DNA of 48,080 nt. Source: Candidatus Moraniibacteriota bacterium. GTDB lineage: Bacteria > Patescibacteriota > Minisyncoccia > Moranbacterales > DUUL01. A program made the position numbers and the translations under genes. Location: the NCBI GenBank assembly GCA_027008775.1, contig JALVDV010000009.1:1-48080 (forward strand), given 5' to 3'. How positions within the stretch are numbered: the stretch's first letter is position 1; each line of letters begins with the position of its first letter. The notes below the pieces were generated by a model that was given only the letters and a program-made list of their open reading frames with translations, searched no databases and had not been told where the DNA came from. Positions 1 to 9,975 of the stretch are shown in pieces.

Positions 1-792
1 ACCGGAAACATCTAAACTATAGGCTGGGTTGGTTTTGCCAATGCCAATATGACCATTACTGCCTTTGATAAATAAACTGTTATTGTCAAAAGAAAGATTG
101 TGGTTGTCCAGATTGACATTGCGGTTATTGTTGAGGGTGCCGTCTTCGGTGTAAAGATTATGGATTTCTACCTTAGTATTGTTAGTATTGATTTCCAAAT
201 CAATTTCACTTACACCTCCCGTTCCCGGGTAAGCGGGTAGATCTAAAAGAGAATTATCTATTTTTCCGTCTTCGTTGAGAACAATAATATTTCCCGGTTT
301 GGTGCCGACTTTTAGTTTATTGAGAACCTGAGAAAAGGATTGACTTATTTTTCTATCTATAATGCTTTCCAGCTTTACTTCTTCTTCCTCTCCTCCCAAA
401 ATAACCGCTTTGCGGGGAATCATTTCTGCATCTTGGTTGATACGAATTCCCAGATAGTATTTGTTGTAAGGTAAGCCGGGAGGATTAAGAGTGGCTTCCA
501 GTTTGCCGTCTTTGATTTCTATGGTTTTATTGGTAGACCAGACTCTTTCTTTTAAATCTGCGTCAGAGGGATAAGGATCTTTTTTTAGGCGGTTGATTTT
601 GTATAAGGCAAATCTTACTTGATAAGAACCGTCAGCTACCAGTTGGCCGTTTTTCTTATCAAAAATCAAAGCTCGGACAATAAAAGGCTCTTTCTTTTCC
701 GCTGAAGCTTGGTGAATAAAAACTCCGATACTAAAAAGAACCACTGCCAAGAGCAGGCTCAGTTTGATTTTGTTTTTTGTTTTGGTTGGCAT
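1..792 (-). CDS. Secreted/surface protein, truncated at window start; signal peptide and tail-fibre-like GIGxxNPxxxLDVSG motif
   Basis: Complement of 1-792 is open for 264 codons: MPTKTKNKIKLSLLLAVVLFSIGVFIHQASAEKKEPF... to ...SLFIKGSNGHIGIGKTNPAYSLDVSG at base 1; not in the ORF track because it has no stop in the window. Confidence 0.85.
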   Translation of the reverse strand, partial: MPTKTKNKIKLSLLLAVVLFSIGVFIHQASAEKKEPFIVRALIFDKKNGQLVADGSYQVRFALYKINRLKKDPYPSDADLKERVWSTNKTIEIKDGKLEATLNPPGLPYNKYYLGIRINQDAEMIPRKAVILGGEEEEVKLESIIDRKISQSFSQVLNKLKVGTKPGNIIVLNEDGKIDNSLLDLPAYPGTGGVSEIDLEINTNNTKVEIHNLYTEDGTLNNNRNVNLDNHNLSFDNNSLFIKGSNGHIGIGKTNPAYSLDVSG

Positions 793-879
793 TTTTGATT
801 TTGGTTAAACAAAAACTTCAAAAAACTGGTCAGTCAATCTGGTTTTTTGTTTATGTTTTCCGTAATTTTCGCTTTGTTT

Positions 880-1068
880 TTATTCTTTTTCAATACTGAT
901 GGCTTCAACCGGACAGCTATCAATGACATCCTGGATGTCACAGTCGGCTCCGGAACAATCATCGGCAATTACCTGGGCTTTGCCGTTTTCTAGTTGGAAG
1001 CACTGGCTACACATCAACTCACAAGTGCCACAACCAATACATTTTTCTTGATCTACTTTAACTTTCAT
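880..1068 (-). CDS. 4Fe-4S ferredoxin
   Basis: 62 aa; CIGCGTCELMC...SCPVEAI cluster-binding pattern. Confidence 0.88.
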   Translation of the reverse strand: MKVKVDQEKCIGCGTCELMCSQCFQLENGKAQVIADDCSGADCDIQDVIDSCPVEAISIEKE

Positions 1069-1212
1069 TTTTAATTGGACTTATTTTTAATTTCTTGGTC
1101 AGTATGTTTTCTTTTTTGATTTTAACACAAGAAAAAATTTCCGCAAGTGTTTTGTTGCTTTGCGTCTTCTTACATCTCAGCGGTTGTATTTTCGGAGAGA
1201 ATGGAGTAAGAT

Positions 1213-1923
1213 ATGGTTATGAAAATCATAACGATTAGCGGAGTTGATGGCTCCGGTAAAACAACTCAGTTATTACTGCTTAAAGAATATTTGGAAAAGA
1301 AGGGTTTTTCCGTGATTCTCTTTCATTCTGTTAGCTTCTCCTTGGTCAACAATCTTTTGAAAAAGAAAAAAGAAAAATTGGCTCGGCGGGTGAAAGAAAA
1401 ATCAAAAGTTAGTCAAGAACAGGTTTCAATTTTTGAAGAAGAACCGGCCAAGGCGGTCACTCGCTCCGGTTGGTTGGGAATTTTAGCCAGAAAATTAGTC
1501 CTGCTGATTGACCTTTACCGTTTCAGACGACTGCTCACAAAACTTTCCCATGAAGGAACCGACTACCTATTGTCTGATCGTTATTTTTATGACCAAATTA
1601 TTAATATTCTTTATCTTTCTTTCCAGGAAAGGATTTTGCATAATTTGACTTCGCCTCGGAAAAAGAAAGTGCCGGTTAAACTCTCCCTTTTACTGAGGCT
1701 GGCTGACAGGTTGATTGTAAAACCAGATTGGTCGTTTTTTGTTGAAATTAAACCGGAGGTTGTTTTGAAAAGAGATAAAGAGTTGGAACAAGATAAAAAT
1801 TACCTTCTAATTAAAAATTCCTTGTATCGTAAGTTTGTTCCTCATTGGCAAATTAGGGTTTTAGATGGTCAGGATAGTATAGAGAATATTCAGGAAAAAA
1901 TCAGAAATATCATTGGTGTCTAG
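1213..1923 (+). CDS. Thymidylate kinase-like P-loop nucleotide kinase
   Basis: N-terminal ITISGVDGSGKTTQ P-loop; DRYFYDQ motif. Confidence 0.75.
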   Translation: MVMKIITISGVDGSGKTTQLLLLKEYLEKKGFSVILFHSVSFSLVNNLLKKKKEKLARRVKEKSKVSQEQVSIFEEEPAKAVTRSGWLGILARKLVLLIDLYRFRRLLTKLSHEGTDYLLSDRYFYDQIINILYLSFQERILHNLTSPRKKKVPVKLSLLLRLADRLIVKPDWSFFVEIKPEVVLKRDKELEQDKNYLLIKNSLYRKFVPHWQIRVLDGQDSIENIQEKIRNIIGV

Positions 1924-2096
1924 CAAATAGCTGTGTAATCAAAAGAAATCTAGAGTGGAAATTTATTCCGGCAAAGCAGATAAGTTGATGTGCGCGCTTG
2001 TTGATTTTTTTTCTGAATGTCGCCAAGTTTGTTACCTAACCACCCTGGATTGATTGCGAGGCTATTGGTTATTAAGGACTAACGAAATTACTAGAA

Positions 2097-3632
2097 ATGT
2101 CTGCAATTATTAAAGTTTCTCTTCTGCTAACTTTGGCGGAATTGTTTTTTAATCTTTCCGGTTATATCACCCACGCTATTTTGGGGAGGACATTGGGTCC
2201 GGCGGAATATGGACGCTACGGCTTGGTTATCACCGTGGCCACAATGATTGTCACTCTAATCGGACGAGGAGTACCGGTGGCCATGAGTAAATATCTTAGC
2301 GAAGTTTATTCTCGGAAACCAAAGGAACTTAAGCATATCAAAAAAGTTAGCGCCGAAGTGCAATTTGTTTTGGTTTTTTTCTTGACTCTGTTTTATTATT
2401 TGGCCGCCCCTTTCTTGGCTGATATTCTCAATGACTTTTCTTTAACGCCTCTTTTTCGGTTATCAACTTTGATTATCCCCGCCTTTGCCGCCGCCAGTTT
2501 TTACGTTTATTTCTTTACCGGAGTTCACAAATTCAAACTTCAGGCTTATCTGAAATTTTTTCGCGGACTAAGCAAGATTGTTTTGATTGTGGGTTTGGCC
2601 TACTTTTTCAGAACAAAAGGCGCCATTCTGGGGCACGCTTTGGCTCCTTTCTCTGTTTTTGTACTGGCTTTGCTTATTGATCAGGGTTTTATTTTGAAAA
2701 GCAAACGAAAGGGATCGGATGACAGGATTAAGACCAATTCAGACTCAAAAAGAGAAAATTTGGAAGCAAGCGGAGAGAAATTTGCCTACAAAAAACTTTC
2801 CCGCCGAGCTTTGCTTAATTTTGCTTGGCCAATCACCCTTTTTATGATTTTCTACGAGATTATGATCACCATTGATCTTTATATGGTCAAGGGTTTATTG
2901 GAAAGCGATCGGCTCACCGGTTTTTATAACGCCTCTTTGACTGTCGGTCGTCTTCCTTTTTATGCTTTTTATTTCCTGACCATTATTCTCCTGCCGAAAG
3001 TTTCGGAAATTAAAGCGCGCCGTGACAACCGGCAAATGCAAAAAACTTTGCAGAGCGCCATGCGCTTCTTGTTTATTTTGATTATCCCCAGCGTTAGCTT
3101 GCTGGCGATTTTTTCTCGTCCCACTCTGGAGTTGTTTTATGGACAAAAATATTTAATGGCTACGCCTCTTCTGCAAGTCCTGGCTATCGGTCTGGGATTT
3201 TTGACCGTTTTCTACATTTTGGCTTTTGTCTTGAACGGCGCCGGGAAGAATAAACTGCCGATGTGGATAGCCCTGGTTGGAATGATTGTCAACAGCGGAT
3301 TAAATTATGTTCTCATAAATAAATTGGGAGTGTTGGGGGCCGCTTTGGCTACCAGTTTGACTTCTCTGCTTATAATGGTTTTGGCGGTTGTTCTAACGGA
3401 AAAATACGTGGCCAGCTTTTTGAATGTAATCTCTCTTTTAAAATATGCCTTGGCCACTGTCGTAATTTCGCTAATCGCCTATCATTTACCTCAAGGAAAA
3501 ATAATTTTTATTTTTGAATTTGCCGTCCTTTTGGCAATTTATTTTGCAATCTTGCGAATTTTGGGTGAAGTAACCGACGAAGATTTAAATTATTTGCGTC
3601 CCTTTTGGAAAAAGTTTTTGAAAAATAATTAG
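2097..3632 (+). CDS. Polysaccharide flippase (Wzx/MATE-like, multi-TM)
   Basis: 511 aa polytopic; ITHAILGRTLGPAEYGRYGLV N-terminus typical of oligosaccharide flippases. Confidence 0.85.
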   Translation: MSAIIKVSLLLTLAELFFNLSGYITHAILGRTLGPAEYGRYGLVITVATMIVTLIGRGVPVAMSKYLSEVYSRKPKELKHIKKVSAEVQFVLVFFLTLFYYLAAPFLADILNDFSLTPLFRLSTLIIPAFAAASFYVYFFTGVHKFKLQAYLKFFRGLSKIVLIVGLAYFFRTKGAILGHALAPFSVFVLALLIDQGFILKSKRKGSDDRIKTNSDSKRENLEASGEKFAYKKLSRRALLNFAWPITLFMIFYEIMITIDLYMVKGLLESDRLTGFYNASLTVGRLPFYAFYFLTIILLPKVSEIKARRDNRQMQKTLQSAMRFLFILIIPSVSLLAIFSRPTLELFYGQKYLMATPLLQVLAIGLGFLTVFYILAFVLNGAGKNKLPMWIALVGMIVNSGLNYVLINKLGVLGAALATSLTSLLIMVLAVVLTEKYVASFLNVISLLKYALATVVISLIAYHLPQGKIIFIFEFAVLLAIYFAILRILGEVTDEDLNYLRPFWKKFLKNN

Positions 3633-3766
3633 TTGTGTCACTTGTTAATTTCGTCGTTATCGGTAAAATATTAGTAAAAAACATATAAGATGTGATATAT
3701 CGTGCGCAAAATACTGTTTAAATCATGGAATTATATACACTGGAACTAAATTCATAACATCTTCAA

Positions 3767-5608
3767 ATGTCTAGAAAATACACTTTTTCTTTCTTGTTTA
3801 TCATTCTTTTGCTGGGCTTCGCTCTGAGATTTTACAATCATCACCAATGGCTTTTCTTTAAATGGGATCAAGGACGGGATGCCATTTTGTTGGCGCCGGC
3901 CGTCAAATACGGTCCGGAACATTTACCTTTATTGGGACCGCGAGCCACTAAAATTGAGGGTGATTACCTTCGTTTGGGACCAGCTTATTATTATGTTCAG
4001 TATCTGACAGCCAAAATTTTTCGCTCCGTTCAACCACCGGTCTTTGCTTACTCCGATTTATTTTTCGGTGTTTTGACAATTTGGTTGCTCTACCTTTTTC
4101 TTCACCTTTATTTTTCTCGCTCCATTTCTTTACTGGGAGCGCTCTTTTATTCCTTGTCTTTTTTGGCAGTGCAATATTCCCGTTTTTCCTGGAATCCCAA
4201 TTCCGTGCCTTTTTTCACTTTGCTGACTTTCTACAGTTTGTTACGTTTTGCCGGGGCGAAAACTTTTAAAAGTAGGCTGGGCTGGTTAAGTTTGTGGGCG
4301 CTGGCTTTTGCGGTAGCTTCCCAATACCATTTTTTCGCTTTTTTTGTTTTGACTTTCGTCTCGGCGAGTTTTTTTGTTTTTTATTTTTGGCGAGAAATTA
4401 CAACCTTTTCCAAAAAGAAAGATTTTTTTTCCACGCTGAAATTCATTCTCTCTCAAAGAGGTTTGCGCTACTTGCTGAGAAAAATTTTTTCAAGGGCTTT
4501 TATTTTTTCCGGAGCGATTATTCTACTCATTTTTGCCTTTGTTTACAGTCCGGTCATTATCAGTGATTACAAGACCGGGGCCAGCAATACCAAATTGTTT
4601 TTTAAAATGTTTAGTGAATCCGGTCGGGCAGACAAAACATTTACCCAAAAACTGTTGAGAAATTTTCGTCAACAGGGTGATAATTTTTGCCTGCTAACCA
4701 CCGGTTTTAAACACCGGGCCGGACATAAAAACGATCCCTTAACGGTCGGTTTTGGTCTAGCTTTACTTTTCTCTTTTTGGCTGATTCTAAAAAAAGAATG
4801 GGAACTGAAAAGAAATTATCCGGAAAAATTTAAATTTTACTTTCCGGTTTTGCTTTTCATTTGGTCGGCGGGATTTTTTCTAATCACCATTCCCGCTTCC
4901 TACCAACTGCGTCCACGTTATTTTGTGCCCGTTTTTACTTTGCCGGCTATCATACTCACTTTTTGGCTCTCCCTTTTGGACCGCAAGTTGGTAAAACATA
5001 ATTTCATAATTTTACTGATCTTGACTTTGCTGGCTTCCTTCCCTAATATCTACAACCTGGGGCGGTGGTTCAAAGAGCAAAAGCTTTCTCAAGAACACTC
5101 TTTCAAAACTTATCATACCTTGATTTTAAAGCATCGTGACGGAGTGACCCTGGGACAATTGGAAAGAGCCAGAGATTATTTAATTGAAGAACAAAATAAT
5201 TCTCCGTCTGAAAAACTATACTACAATACTCCTACTGAATACTATTTACCTTTTATTTATCTATTAGCCATCAAAAACAAAAACGAGAAAATTTTGCCGG
5301 TAAGAGATTTGTCGGAACTGGCCGGGAAAAGAATTATTTACGTTATCAATACCGGAGCTGATAAATCTGCCGGTAAACAGTTGAAGCCTTTTTTACGAAG
5401 AATCTCTTACCGACAATTTGGACAGCTGTTTGTTCACAAAATGACGGTGGTAAAAAAAGAGGAGTTGCAAAAAAGACTGGCAGAGAGAAACAGGAATTTA
5501 GCGACAAAAGGAGATTTGGCAACGGAAAAGAAAACCAAGCGATTATTTTGGCGTGATATTTTTGGCACTGATGATGATTTAGACGAAATATTGATTAAAA
5601 GTAAGTAA
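3767..5608 (+). CDS. Integral-membrane glycosyltransferase, PMT/ArnT-like (GT-C fold)
   Basis: 613 aa; N-terminal TM then KWDQGRDAI motif and many TM helices. Confidence 0.7.
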   Translation: MSRKYTFSFLFIILLLGFALRFYNHHQWLFFKWDQGRDAILLAPAVKYGPEHLPLLGPRATKIEGDYLRLGPAYYYVQYLTAKIFRSVQPPVFAYSDLFFGVLTIWLLYLFLHLYFSRSISLLGALFYSLSFLAVQYSRFSWNPNSVPFFTLLTFYSLLRFAGAKTFKSRLGWLSLWALAFAVASQYHFFAFFVLTFVSASFFVFYFWREITTFSKKKDFFSTLKFILSQRGLRYLLRKIFSRAFIFSGAIILLIFAFVYSPVIISDYKTGASNTKLFFKMFSESGRADKTFTQKLLRNFRQQGDNFCLLTTGFKHRAGHKNDPLTVGFGLALLFSFWLILKKEWELKRNYPEKFKFYFPVLLFIWSAGFFLITIPASYQLRPRYFVPVFTLPAIILTFWLSLLDRKLVKHNFIILLILTLLASFPNIYNLGRWFKEQKLSQEHSFKTYHTLILKHRDGVTLGQLERARDYLIEEQNNSPSEKLYYNTPTEYYLPFIYLLAIKNKNEKILPVRDLSELAGKRIIYVINTGADKSAGKQLKPFLRRISYRQFGQLFVHKMTVVKKEELQKRLAERNRNLATKGDLATEKKTKRLFWRDIFGTDDDLDEILIKSK

Positions 5609-5737
5609 ATATTTACAAAATCGCCAATTTTTAATTTTGAATTTGTTAAGTTTATGGTGGTTGCTAGACAGGTGGTTTTGGATGAAAATACGCTCTTCGT
5701 CTGCTGGAATATTTAAAAAATTAACTCATCCCCAAGA

Positions 5738-6907
5738 ATGAAAGAAGAAGTAAATTATTTGCGAAAAAAAAAGAAGTCTTTGAAAAAAGGGTCGCCTTTT
5801 GTAACCATTATTCCGGCCACTTTTAATGAGAAGGATAATATTGCTCCCCTGGTGGAAGGTATTAAAAAGACGATGAGCAATACACCTTATGATTATGAAA
5901 TCATTTTCGCCGACGATAGCAATGATGATACTCCACAGGAAATCAAAAAATTCGTAGTTAAATATCCGAACTTGGTGCGCTACTGGCGAGCTCCCGGTCA
6001 AGGTCTTTCAGCCGCTTTTATTTCCGCTTTTTCTCAGGCCAAAGGAAAATATATTGTTTGCATGGATGCCGACTTGCAACATCCACCGGCTTTAATTCCC
6101 AAGTTGTTACGGAAGTTGGATAAAGGCGCGGAAATCAGTATTGCCAGTCGCTATATTCCGGGGGGCAGTAATGAAGGCCTGGGAAAATTCTGGAGCTTTT
6201 ACGGGATTTATCGCCGAATAGTATCAATCGGAATGTCTTATTTGACTAAAATTTTATTTGTTCCCATTCGGAAGACAACCGACCCGATGACCGGCTTTTT
6301 CGCCTTCCGAAAGGATTTAATTAAGGACATCAAACTGGAGGCCAAGGGTTTTAAAATATTAGTGGAAATCTTGATGCGCTCCAAACCGGTGAATGTAAAA
6401 GAGGTTCCCCTGAAATTTCAACCCCGAGAACACGAAACCAGTAAGGCCACTTTGAAACAAGGTGTTAATTTTTTCAAACACTTGAAACAATTATTTTTTG
6501 AATTGCCCGAGGCGGGAAGGTTTTTTAAATTTTGTCTAGTGGGCCTCAGCGGAGTGGTGATAAATCTGGGATTTTTGTATTTATTTGTTGAGTTTTGGTT
6601 GATGCAAAAAACTTACGCTTTCGCGCTTTCAATTATTATTTCCATTTTAACCAACTATTTTTTCAACTCCCGTTTCACCTACCGTGACAATCGCTCCTCC
6701 TCCCGCAAAGAAAGTCTGCGTCGTTTGACTTACTACTACGCTTTTGCTTTTTTGACCATGTTTGTCACCGTGGTCGTTTATAGTATCTTGCTAAACGTTT
6801 TTTCTCTCCACTATCTGCTGGCCGGTTTCTTGAGCATCGCTTTCACCACCATTCTTAATTTTGTCTTGGTGACCAAGATTATTTGGAAATTACCGGTGGA
6901 AATATAA
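5738..6907 (+). CDS. Dolichol-phosphate mannosyltransferase-like GT2 fused to C-terminal GtrA domain
   Basis: TIIPATFNEKDNIAPLV, FADDSNDDTP, DADLQHPP GT2 motifs; C-terminal FKFCLVGLSGVVINLGFLYLFVE GtrA-like TM domain. Confidence 0.88.
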   Translation: MKEEVNYLRKKKKSLKKGSPFVTIIPATFNEKDNIAPLVEGIKKTMSNTPYDYEIIFADDSNDDTPQEIKKFVVKYPNLVRYWRAPGQGLSAAFISAFSQAKGKYIVCMDADLQHPPALIPKLLRKLDKGAEISIASRYIPGGSNEGLGKFWSFYGIYRRIVSIGMSYLTKILFVPIRKTTDPMTGFFAFRKDLIKDIKLEAKGFKILVEILMRSKPVNVKEVPLKFQPREHETSKATLKQGVNFFKHLKQLFFELPEAGRFFKFCLVGLSGVVINLGFLYLFVEFWLMQKTYAFALSIIISILTNYFFNSRFTYRDNRSSSRKESLRRLTYYYAFAFLTMFVTVVVYSILLNVFSLHYLLAGFLSIAFTTILNFVLVTKIIWKLPVEI

Positions 6908-6989
6908 AACTTGTTTTCCCGGCGCGGAAGAGGGAAAGTAAAGTTGCCAGCGCTTGTTTTATCTGTTCTTGACAACCGTTGTTAACCGG

Positions 6990-8711
6990 TTAAGATTTTT
7001 GACTTTTGTCTAAACTGAGATAGCCAATCACCGTCGCTAGCCAAACCCAAAAGAAAGCCAGAAAAAATCCGCTGTTGAAAAGGTTTGGAATCAAGATTGC
7101 CAGAAAAGTCAGCAAGAAGTAGGTGGCGACCACTTCGTTTTTCTTTTTTGATTTGGCCGGGCTGAGTAATATTTTGCTGGCGATAACCAAAGGAGTAAGA
7201 AACAAGAGCGTGAACAAGAGGAGTCCAAAGAGGCCGGTTGATAACCAAACTTCCAGAAAAATATTGGAAGTGTTGTAGCGATGTCCCAGACTATCATTAC
7301 CTAAAATGAAGCCGCTGCTACCCAGACCTTGGCCAAAAAGTCGGTGCTTTTTTATGTTTTGCCAACTGAGACGGTATATTTTCCAGCGCAGATTGATATT
7401 GGGGTCCGGCCGAAAGACTTCTTTGATTAAATGGCCCCGTTCCCTCTCGGCAGAAATTTCTTCCAAATTGATGTGACGGCAACCAAATTTTTTCAACTCT
7501 GAAAGGTTTTTGATGGTGGCGCCGGCAGGTAATTCATTGGTGAAGTCTGAGAGTTGACAACTAACGGTTATTTTCTGCAGACCGGTCACGGAACTGGCGG
7601 CCCTGTTAGATAAATGAAATGAAGAAAGATGAAAAAGCTTGAGGATAAAGAAAGTAAAAAGCATAATCAACAGAAAGTTCAGCGATTCTTGCCAAAATTC
7701 TTTTCTGTTTTTGCGGAAAAACAAAATTGCTCCGTAGGCAAGGAAAACGGCCAGGACAGACAACCAAGCGCTACGGGAAACAGTGGCCAGTAAAATAATG
7801 AAAACCAGCGCCAAGAAAAGGTTCAGCAACCACTCCCCCACTCGGACCGCCGGAATGTTGAAAATACGCAAATCGGAAATTCGCCGAGAAAGTTCCCCTT
7901 TTTCGTCTGAATTCAAAAGTTTGAAGGTATACTTGGTGGCTAGAAGCAAAGCGATGATAAAAACCAAATACATACCCAGCCAATCCGGTTCGGTAAAGGT
8001 GGCATTGACTCTTTCAGCCATAACTGTCAGTGTCGGCCAGGCAAATTTTTCCCCAATCATTTGATAAAAGGCGGAAGCGACAACTGTTAGACTTCCCAGA
8101 AAGAAAAACCAGATTCCCTCTCGCAAATCTTTGAGAGTACGCAGGAAATTGCGGACCAGCCAGTAGAGTAATAAATAACTGAAAAGAACCAAGCTTAGTT
8201 TTAGGGAGAGTTGTTTATCAGGAGCGTTTTGCAGGGCCAAAATAGTGGCCAACCACAATAAAAGCAAAAGACGATCAAGAGGATTAAAATATTTTTCGTG
8301 GGGACCAATCTTTTTTTCTTGGCGGTGACGCCCTGCCCCGGCTTCACTGGACAATTTAAATCGCCAAAATTCTTTTCTTAGACAAGCCGGGCGAAGAATA
8401 TTAAAATCTATTTTGGCTGGACGAAAGATTTTCAAAATAATCAGCGCAATGGCCAGAATGAGTCCCAGCAATTGAAAGGGACGCAGGGAAAAGGGTAGTG
8501 TAGGCGGAGAAATAATAATATTTTCCAGGGGCAAGGTGGAAAGAAAAAGCCAAAACATTTGGCGAGGATATTTAAGAGAAAGAACAAAAAAAACCAGCGC
8601 CAAAAGGACAAAGCCCGCTGTTGAAAAAGGAGTGTTGCCGGTAAAATAAAGGAGTGTGAGGCTTAAATTGAAAAGAATAACAATCAGGCTCCAAACTAAA
8701 TATTTTCTCAT
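6990..8711 (-). CDS. O-antigen ligase/polymerase-like membrane protein
   Basis: 573 aa polytopic; LFGQGLGSSGF...NTSNIFLEVWLSTGLFGLLLF typical of the Wzy/WaaL family. Confidence 0.78.
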   Translation of the reverse strand: MRKYLVWSLIVILFNLSLTLLYFTGNTPFSTAGFVLLALVFFVLSLKYPRQMFWLFLSTLPLENIIISPPTLPFSLRPFQLLGLILAIALIILKIFRPAKIDFNILRPACLRKEFWRFKLSSEAGAGRHRQEKKIGPHEKYFNPLDRLLLLLWLATILALQNAPDKQLSLKLSLVLFSYLLLYWLVRNFLRTLKDLREGIWFFFLGSLTVVASAFYQMIGEKFAWPTLTVMAERVNATFTEPDWLGMYLVFIIALLLATKYTFKLLNSDEKGELSRRISDLRIFNIPAVRVGEWLLNLFLALVFIILLATVSRSAWLSVLAVFLAYGAILFFRKNRKEFWQESLNFLLIMLFTFFILKLFHLSSFHLSNRAASSVTGLQKITVSCQLSDFTNELPAGATIKNLSELKKFGCRHINLEEISAERERGHLIKEVFRPDPNINLRWKIYRLSWQNIKKHRLFGQGLGSSGFILGNDSLGHRYNTSNIFLEVWLSTGLFGLLLFTLLFLTPLVIASKILLSPAKSKKKNEVVATYFLLTFLAILIPNLFNSGFFLAFFWVWLATVIGYLSLDKSQKS

Positions 8712-8723
8712 AGGTCTTTTTTG

Positions 8724-9974
8724 TTACTTGCCAGTTATCGTGAATTGTTTGTTTACTTTGTCTTGACTCTCCTCTCGGAGAAGTTGCAAAAATGTTTTTG
8801 TGAACCGGGACCAGGAAAATTTTTGACTCTCCCGGTAAGCCAAAGATATTTTTCGCTCCCTATTTTTCGGGTTATCCGTTAAGGATTTTTTTAGCATCTT
8901 TTTAATTTCATTTACATTTTCTGGATTTTCCACCAAATAGCCCGCTTCTTGACTGATTATCTCCGGAGTGGCGCTGGTATTAGAGGTTACCACCGGACAA
9001 CGAGAGGCCATGGCTTCTAAAACCGGCAAGCCAAACCCCTCGTAAAGTGAAGGATAAGCAAAAACCGTAGCCGCTTGATAAAAAGCCGGCAGATCACCCT
9101 CGGGAATAAAGCCGACCAGACGGTAGAGCTTTGGGTTTAAATGGTAATGCTCAGAATTATTTTTAATTTCTTTTTTGAGGTCGGTGACTAAAGGCACCAG
9201 GTGAGGATAAAAACGACCGGCCAGAACCAATTGAGGCGGATCAGCCAGACTGCTGGCTAAGGAGCTATAGGTTTTGATTAAATTGGCAATATTTTTACGA
9301 ATGTCAAATCCGCCGACATAAAAAATAAAATCGTCGCCGGGACTTAGGCCATATTTTTTTAGCTTCTCAAATATTTTATCGGGAGAGAGAGGTTGATAGA
9401 AAATTGGATTACAGGCAATGTAATTGACGGTAATTTTTTGAGGAGGAATGTGATAAACCCGGCTGATTTCCTCTTGAGAAAACTTGGAAACCGTTAAAAT
9501 TTTGTCAGCTCGTTTAATGGCTCGGTCAACAAAATATTGATAGCTTTTTTTGCGCCAATTGTTCAAGTAAACTGGAAAACGTTTGGGAACAACATCGTGC
9601 ACCAACATCAAATGTCTAAGACTTCTTGTTGAAAAAACGGAAGCGGACTGGTAAAGACTAAAAAAGTCAGTGCAACCATCTCGCTTGGCTTGTTGAGGCA
9701 ACCAATATCTTTCCCAAAGAAATTTTCTAAATAAATCGTCTCGCCGATAGTTGCCGGAGACGACTTGAAAAGAAATGTTTTGACCGGACAGTTGTTGTTG
9801 AAGTTTTTCCGGCACTTTTTTCTTTAGGTAAATTATAAATCGCCAGTCGTTAGGCAAATTTGTCCGAGCCAGGTCTTTTAAGAAGGAAACAGACACTTGA
9901 CCTATTCCAGTATCCGGCTGACACAGAAAGAATCCATTTATACCAATAACCCTGGACTTTGTTTTTTGAACCAT
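8724..9974 (-). CDS. Glycosyltransferase family 4 (GT-B)
   Basis: 416 aa; YVGGFDIRKNI, YPSLYEGFGLPVLEAMASRCPVVTSNTSATPEI. Confidence 0.9.
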   Translation of the reverse strand: MVQKTKSRVIGINGFFLCQPDTGIGQVSVSFLKDLARTNLPNDWRFIIYLKKKVPEKLQQQLSGQNISFQVVSGNYRRDDLFRKFLWERYWLPQQAKRDGCTDFFSLYQSASVFSTRSLRHLMLVHDVVPKRFPVYLNNWRKKSYQYFVDRAIKRADKILTVSKFSQEEISRVYHIPPQKITVNYIACNPIFYQPLSPDKIFEKLKKYGLSPGDDFIFYVGGFDIRKNIANLIKTYSSLASSLADPPQLVLAGRFYPHLVPLVTDLKKEIKNNSEHYHLNPKLYRLVGFIPEGDLPAFYQAATVFAYPSLYEGFGLPVLEAMASRCPVVTSNTSATPEIISQEAGYLVENPENVNEIKKMLKKSLTDNPKNRERKISLAYRESQKFSWSRFTKTFLQLLREESQDKVNKQFTITGK

Positions 9975-9975
9975 T

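Noticed and set aside
2895-3146. Antisense ORF inside the flippase gene, and similar overlapping ORFs throughout the track
   Set aside because: They lie entirely within well-supported genes on the other strand or frame and lack family signatures.
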